Shown: piece after piece, positions 63,051-64,000 of the stretch
Position numbering within the stretch: the first letter of the stretch is position 1
Layout: every line of letters starts with the position of its first letter
Notes under the pieces: model-generated
Databases searched by the model: none
What the model was told of the DNA's origin: nothing
Seen by the model: the letters and a program-made list of their open reading frames with translations, nothing else
NCBI RefSeq assembly: GCF_900142915.1
Contig: NZ_FRCM01000006.1
Location: 385,503-449,502 of the forward strand
DNA: 64,000 nucleotides
Source: Mucilaginibacter sp. OK098
Lineage (GTDB): Bacteria > Bacteroidota > Bacteroidia > Sphingobacteriales > Sphingobacteriaceae
Reading direction: 5' to 3'
Program-made: the position numbers and the translations under genes

Positions 63051-64000
63051 CTACTCACTTCTAAGGCTCTTTATCGGGTTAACGATGGCTACTTTTATAG
63101 ATTCATAACTAACCGTTACCCACGAAATAATTAATGCAGCCATGGAGGACAGGACGAACACCGCCCACCCGATATTGATATGATAGGCAAAGCCTTCCAG
63201 CCAATAGTTAACCGCAAACCACGAAAGCGGTATTGCTATAACTATGGCTATCAATATCAACCTGGTAAATCCGGTCGACAACAGATAAACGATATTCAGC
63301 AGCGAAGCGCCTAAAACCTTGCGCACGCCTATCTCGCGGGTGCGCTGCTCGGCCATAAATGCCGACAAGCCATACAAACCCAGGCATGAAATAAAGATGG
63401 CCAGCCCTGCAAACAGGTTAAATATACTGCCCATTTTTTGCTCGCCTTTGTACATCCGTGCCAAATCCTGGTCCAGGAAATCATATTTAAACGGATAAGC
63501 GGGATTAAGACTGCGACTTATTTGTTCAAGGGCTTTTATAGTTGCCTCTGTGGTTTTGGGTTGGGTTCGCAAAATTATGTAACCACCATACTTATTAAAC
63601 TTTAATGCCAGCGGCTCAATGGCCTGCTGAATGGGTTTAAAATTAAAATCCTTAACTACACCTATAATATAGCCTTTGTTTTCATTAAAAGACAGCGGCT
63701 TGCCTATTGCGTTGTCGGGTTTAAGCCCCATTACAGCCAGCATTTTTTCGTTCACAACATAGTTATTCGAGTCGGTTTTAAATGCACTTGAAAAACCACG
63801 GCCTTTCAGTATTTTCATTTTAAATACCGAAATAAAATCCTCGTTAACATCCATCGACGGGATAACTATTTGTGATTTTGGGTCTTTGCCCTCCCATTTT
63901 ACATTAAGCGAGCCGGCTATAAGATTGATGGGCAAATCGTTAACAATAGCAAAGTTGGCAGTAAGTGGGTTACGCTTAAGTTCAGCTTTCAATGCCTGTT
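63051..64000 (-). CDS. FtsX/MacB-type permease, array copy 5 (cut by window edge)
   Basis: Only the C-terminal 313 or so residues are visible. The frame continues past the right edge, since the visible part starts in the second periplasmic region of the family. It contains IGVVKDFNFKPIQQAIEPLA, the FtsX signature TREIGVRKVLGASLLNIVYL and the shared ending VNPIKSLRSE. The family length of about 790 suggests roughly 470 residues lie outside. No ATPase nearby in the window. Confidence 0.85.
   Translation of the reverse strand, partial: QALKAELKRNPLTANFAIVNDLPINLIAGSLNVKWEGKDPKSQIVIPSMDVNEDFISVFKMKILKGRGFSSAFKTDSNNYVVNEKMLAVMGLKPDNAIGKPLSFNENKGYIIGVVKDFNFKPIQQAIEPLALKFNKYGGYIILRTQPKTTEATIKALEQISRSLNPAYPFKYDFLDQDLARMYKGEQKMGSIFNLFAGLAIFISCLGLYGLSAFMAEQRTREIGVRKVLGASLLNIVYLLSTGFTRLILIAIVIAIPLSWFAVNYWLEGFAYHINIGWAVFVLSSMAALIISWVTVSYESIKVAIVNPIKSLRSE

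Noticed and set aside
1..64000. CRISPR arrays, tRNA, rRNA, prophage or IS transposase genes
   Set aside because: I saw no regularly spaced direct repeats with unique spacers, no cloverleaf sequences and no transposase or phage structural protein; recurring short repeats are irregularly spaced and lie between genes.

Overview
The window looks like chromosomal DNA of a Bacteroidota species, most likely a Sphingobacteriaceae member close to Mucilaginibacter or Pedobacter. The evidence is the alternative complex III / cytochrome c oxidase locus, the gliding-type lipoprotein GldB, Bacteroidota promoter signals (TAnnTTTG with an upstream TTG), no obvious Shine-Dalgarno sequences, FtsX-like permeases without ATPases, and short palindromic intergenic repeats. 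I see no rRNA, tRNA, transposase, phage gene or CRISPR array. The genus is inferred from gene content only.

Layout. 1-5.3 kb: the end of an AraC-type regulator, an ECF sigma factor with a membrane partner, a HigB/HigA-like toxin-antitoxin pair and two secreted alpha/beta hydrolases. 5.3-22.1 kb: one long minus-strand respiratory block. It starts at a good promoter near 22.06 kb and runs actABCDEF (quinol:cytochrome c oxidoreductase), cytochrome oxidase subunits II and I, a hairpin terminator, then heme A synthase, heme O synthase, two subunit III proteins, subunit IV, SCO and a DUF420 protein. It carries electrons from quinol through cytochrome c to oxygen and includes heme and copper assembly factors. 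22.1-29.3 kb: a pseudogene scrap, nadE divergent from gldB, small hypothetical genes, and the repair ligase ligD behind a DUF3606 gene of 57 codons. 29.3-34 kb: duplicated DUF4349 lipoproteins and one FtsX-type permease. 34-39.5 kb: an oxidoreductase, an unknown lipoprotein, an rRNA-methyltransferase-like protein, an Mla-type lipid transporter pair and a GtrA protein. 39.8-43.6 kb: an SDR-PspC-LiaF-like envelope cluster and two convergent GYF_2-RDD paralogues. 43.8-52.9 kb: a large PAS/GAF histidine kinase, a membrane protein, ahcY, a bactofilin/M23 peptidase pair, a bacilliredoxin and an esterase-PA14 protein.

53.0-64.0 kb holds five tandem minus-strand FtsX/MacB-type permeases of about 790 residues, the last cut by the window edge. 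None has an ATPase beside it. Their spacers are mosaics of recurring short repeats that begin at the stop codon of one gene and end just before the start codon of the next, and the array closes with a 24-bp perfect palindrome plus T-run. This array and its spacers are the least explained feature here. The rest is mainly recognisable Bacteroidota core and accessory content, and I did not find a clearly new enzymatic system.
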